Source: Chara braunii (Eukaryota; Streptophyta; Charophyceae; Charales; Characeae). From it: a stretch of 21,367 nucleotides of DNA. A model generated the notes under the pieces. It worked only from the letters and a program-made list of their open reading frames with translations, was not told where the DNA came from and did not search any database. Each line of letters starts with the position of its first letter. Positions within the stretch are counted from its first letter, which is position 1. The DNA lies in the NCBI GenBank assembly GCA_003427395.1, contig BFEA01000046.1, positions 3,182,484 through 3,203,850 of the forward strand, written 5' to 3'. The position numbers and the translations under genes were made by a program. Below, one piece after another: positions 18,380 through 21,367 of the stretch.

Positions 18380-19074
18380 ATGTTATCGGAATTAAACATA
18401 AATTGTGCTTTTCTTTTGCACATTTGGACTGCCAAAGTTTGGATAGTATGAGTGAGCTTGCTAAAGAATGAGTGATATAAGGACTAACTAGAATTGTGTC
18501 ACGATGAGTTAGAAGATAGCGTTTGAGGCTACTTCCTTGATAAGCTACCTTTGAAAGAATGTGTGCAAAACAATGACACGGGGTATGGGGGTGAGAATGG
18601 TTGAGATGGGTGTATTGTGAGCTTTGGATGAAATAAAGATTGCGCTTTTGAGAAGAAACCGTGAGTTCGGATTGACAAGCAAAGCAAGGCATTGAGTGTG
18701 AGTCGAGTACTAGAGAGGTTAGGGAACCTATGGGTAAAGAGGTGTGAAGAACACCCCTTCCCTAGGAGCCTAATCCAACTAAGTTTTGAATGAACTTGAA
18801 AGTTGAGAGGTCAGAAAGAGTGAAAACAGAGGGGGTGTCCCCGTCCTCCGCTATGGTTGAATGGTCGGGTGGGCTAGTACTACTTGAGGACACAAAGCCT
18901 CAACTCGAGTGCTTGATGCTAAGTCGGGTGTATGCATGAACGACGAATGGTATTGAGAAAGGATAAGGGATATCGCACACATAAAATTGTAAAGAGATGA
19001 CCACCTTCTAACCCCAAGACAAAGATGAGATCCTTGTCCTCAAGGCCTATCCCCTTGGGCGCTAACATTGAGAT
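18380..19074. other. Non-coding interval after the 3' reading frame
   Basis: No supported gene. It includes AATAAA near 18630 and a hairpin TTGAGG-ACACAAAG-CCTCAA at 18884-18903 that resembles a sequence often seen just before the polypurine tract of plant Ty3 elements. It may contain the 3' terminal region of a retroelement, but no matching 5' copy was found. Confidence 0.45.
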
Positions 19075-19263
19075 GGATAAGGACGACCCTCAAGAGGCCG
19101 TTCAACTGGAACGGATAAGGACGGCTTTGACAAGGCCGTTCGACTGGAATGGATAAGGATGGCCCTGCCAAGACCGTTCAACTGGAATGGACAAGAACGC
19201 CCTTAACCAGACCGTTCAATTGAGAATGAAAAGAATGACTCTAACCAGGTTGTTTGGAATAGC
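19075..19263. repeat. 38-bp tandem repeat, five copies
   Basis: GGATAAGG and its variants begin at 19075, 19113, 19151, 19189 and about 19228. Each unit includes AGGCCGTTCAACTGGAA or a variant. Divergence rises to the right. Confidence 0.9.
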
Positions 19264-20359
19264 TCCTGACAAGGGTCATTCTTTGGAATTGTTACTAGCG
19301 TCGCCTTGCTGCCCTTGCATGGCTGCTTGAGAAATGATGGGTTGGACGAATCAGAAATTTGCATTGAAGTATTGCTTGAGGGTTGGAAATTGTATTGCAT
19401 ATCAGGGGGGCCTAGGCGGATTGGAAAGGACATGAAAATTGCATTGGAAGAATTTTACTTTTTTCTAGTCTGAGGCCTCGGCAGGAGGGGGATGCCGGCC
19501 CCAGGACCTCTACCCTTCAAGGGAAAAATCTCAGTGCGACCTGCTGCTCATAAGGAAGGATAAGGGTTAAAGAACCAAGGCATCTTTCTCTTGGATTGGT
19601 GTTCGCCGTCCGGAACTAACTCCGACAACGAGCTCTAGTCGGGGAGTTCGAACTGTGCCTCATGCTGAGAACCTAAACGTCAAGGGCGTGGAGCCAAACG
19701 GGTGTGGAACCATTCTTTTCCTAAGTCTCATTTGCTCTCCTTAACCACACGCCATACTGTAGAGGGGCGGCGTGACCGTTTGAGATGGACAAAGGTTGCT
19801 CGCGTTAAGTTGAGCGGCACTGTCCAAAGGGAGGTGTCGGGCGGGGTACCGGTGGAGTCCGCACCCACCACAGGGCGAGTGACACCGCCCTACCGGATCA
19901 TTACAACCGTTCCGAGACTAACAACGAAGTCTTCGTAATTGCACTCGCAGACTGATAGAGAGCCCGAACTCTCTTAAAAGGAAGAGGCCGGATCCAAGAA
20001 AACACCACTTGGGAGGAACGATTGGCGAGGGGGCCACTTGTGGTATGATGGGGTCCTATGAGGCGTGGACTGGACCGCCTAACAGATGTGAGGAGGCACC
20101 TGAATGAGGATGCCCATTTCCAAAGAAGTGGTTGTCGGACCAGAGTAGAGGATGAGGTGAGTTATCAGTGGGGGAGGACTGATCACCCTTCCTTTTTGGG
20201 GCTGATGGGCCTACATTTGTCTACTTAGTTGGCAGGGCAAGGTCTGCGTACCTCCAAGGGAGAATCAGTCGTGCGATGGGGACATCGCATTTTGAGTGGG
20301 GGGAAGGCATATCATCTACCGATGAAAAAACGCAAAAGGATAAGGTTACTATCAGTTCG
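19264..20359. other. Non-coding interval, about 1.1 kb
   Basis: Only short chance reading frames. A stretch GGTGTTCGCCGTCCGGAA near 19598 is similar to TGATGTTCGCCAGTCCGAA near 7472, but the similarity covers only about 20 bases. I see no gene, RNA or promoter that I can support. Confidence 0.5.
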
Positions 20360-21010
20360 AGAAAGGCATCATGTGTAATTGAATTTGCGTGGGCTTGATA
20401 AAGGTCTGGCAAGATGTCCAGAAGAGAAAATGCATGTGTAATTGACTTTGCGTGGGCTTGAGAAAGGCCTGGCAAGATGTTCAGAAGAGAGAAGGCATGT
20501 GTAATTGATTTTGTGTGGGCTTGAGAAAGACATGGCAATATGTCCAGAAGAGAAAAACATGTGTAATTGACTTTCTGTGGGCTTGAGAAAGATCTGACAA
20601 GATGTCCGGAAGAGAAAGGCATGTGTAATTGACTTTGCGTGGGCTTGAGAGAGGCCTAGCAAGATGTCCAGCAGAGAAAGGCGTGTGTAATTGACTTTGT
20701 GCAAGCTTCAGAAAGGTCTGGCAAAATGTCCAGAAGAGAAAAGCATGTGTAATTGACTTTGCAGGGACTTGAGAAAGGCCTGGCAAGATGACCAGAAGAG
20801 AAAGGAATGTGTAATTGACTTTGTTGGGCTTGGGAAAGGTCTGGCAAGGTGTTAAGAAGAGAGATGCATATGAAATGGATTGGGAAACATACATGTAAAA
20901 TTTATTGAGCTTGGGCGCAAGAAAGGTCTGATGAAGGAGACATGCATGTGAAATAGGCAAGACTAGAGAAAAGTCTGATAAAATAACTTGGAAGAAATGC
21001 ATGTAAATCT
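20360..21010. repeat. 62-bp minisatellite array, about nine copies
   Basis: GTGTAATTGA landmarks occur at 20373, 20436, 20499, 20561, 20623, 20685, 20747 and 20809, so the period is 62-63 bp. A ninth, altered copy begins near 20869, and degenerate pieces (ATGCATGTGAAAT, GAGAAAAGTCTGATAA) continue to about 21010. Long minus-strand frames over this block are produced by the repeat and show no protein features. Confidence 0.95.
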
Positions 21011-21205
21011 GATTGAGTATGAGATTGAGGAAAGGATGGCGGAAGGCACGGATTGCACGAGCCGAAGAACCAATTAAAAGAGGCACTGAGGGTGACAGAG
21101 ACCGGAAAAAAGATTTGGTCGACATGGGATGGAGGGAAGAACGTTTGAAGGCATTTGGGATAACTAGGCTCAAAGGAGGAGTATGGACTGCGGAACGAAA
21201 GAAGA

Positions 21206-21367
21206 AAAAACTTGATGCACTTCGGGTGATGAATGAGATGAAAAGCTTAATGTACTTCGGGTGATGAATGATACGAAAAGCTTGATGCACTTCGGGTGAT
21301 GAATGAGACAAAAAACTTGATGCACTTCGGTTGATGAATGAGACGAAAAACTTGATGCACTTCGAGT
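21206..21367. repeat. 35-bp tandem repeat running off the window end
   Basis: CTTGATGCACTTCGGGTGAT, or a variant, begins at 21211, 21246, 21281, 21316 and 21351, a strict 35-bp period. The array is cut by the window edge, so copy number is unknown. Confidence 0.95.

Noticed and set aside
20360-21010. CRISPR-like regular spacing
   Set aside because: Same reason: the 62-bp unit is conserved throughout and has no variable spacers.
20481-21311. Minus-strand 276-codon frame
   Set aside because: Created by the 62-bp repeat and its degenerate edge. The peptide changes frame between units and shows no domain.

Overview
This is a gene-poor, repeat-rich stretch of a eukaryotic nuclear genome. I see no operon structure, no tRNA or full rRNA gene, and no intact single-copy host gene I can name. 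Evidence for a eukaryote: several unrelated minisatellite arrays, long polypyrimidine microsatellites, TATA boxes without bacterial ribosome binding sites, and a decayed Ty3/gypsy-type retrotransposon. The pol sequence resembles a Ty3-like group that I associate mainly with basidiomycete fungi. A 12-base match to plant 5S rRNA box C, and a hairpin like those near the 3' ends of plant gypsy elements, lean toward a large-genome plant or charophyte alga. I cannot decide between these hosts from sequence alone.

Layout. 1-1733: about 20 copies of an 81-bp minisatellite, each with a hairpin. 1734-2692: unique sequence. 2693-2904: polypyrimidine tract (TTC/CTT). 2953-3790: five copies of a 172-bp repeat. 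3845-4115: three copies of a 92-bp repeat. 4120-6008: about 23 units of a mosaic array alternating 91-bp and 76-bp units. 6095-6127: CT microsatellite. 6128-8900: no recognised gene; contains a perfect hairpin overlapping a TATA box at 7516-7540. 8919-11644: three tandem, strongly diverged copies of one unrecognised protein gene, each interrupted by in-frame stops but without frameshifts in the aligned parts. 11645-12029: spacer ending in a TATA box. 12030-17103: degenerate Ty3-like retroelement in the order gag (CCHC knuckle), protease, reverse transcriptase, partial integrase. The C-terminal part of reverse transcriptase, RNase H and the N-terminal part of integrase are missing. 17465-18379: one further reading frame of about 300 residues, charged and acidic, broken by one stop. 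18380-21367: non-coding sequence with three more minisatellites (38, 62 and 35 bp).

How the parts fit. In the retroelement, six stop codons in otherwise continuous frames can each be explained by a single C-to-T or G-to-A change, and the protease catalytic Asp is Asn. This looks like a silenced, deaminated copy. Between protease and reverse transcriptase the frame changes by -1 exactly at a T_TTT_TTA heptamer in the correct phase, which suggests a relic programmed frameshift site. The most novel item is the triplicated unknown gene at 8919-11644: the copies align almost without gaps at roughly 20-28% identity, and two of them share a TGA codon at the same alignment column. I cannot tell whether it belongs to the retroelement or is a separate gene family. 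No long terminal repeats, primer binding site or target-site duplication could be identified by eye.
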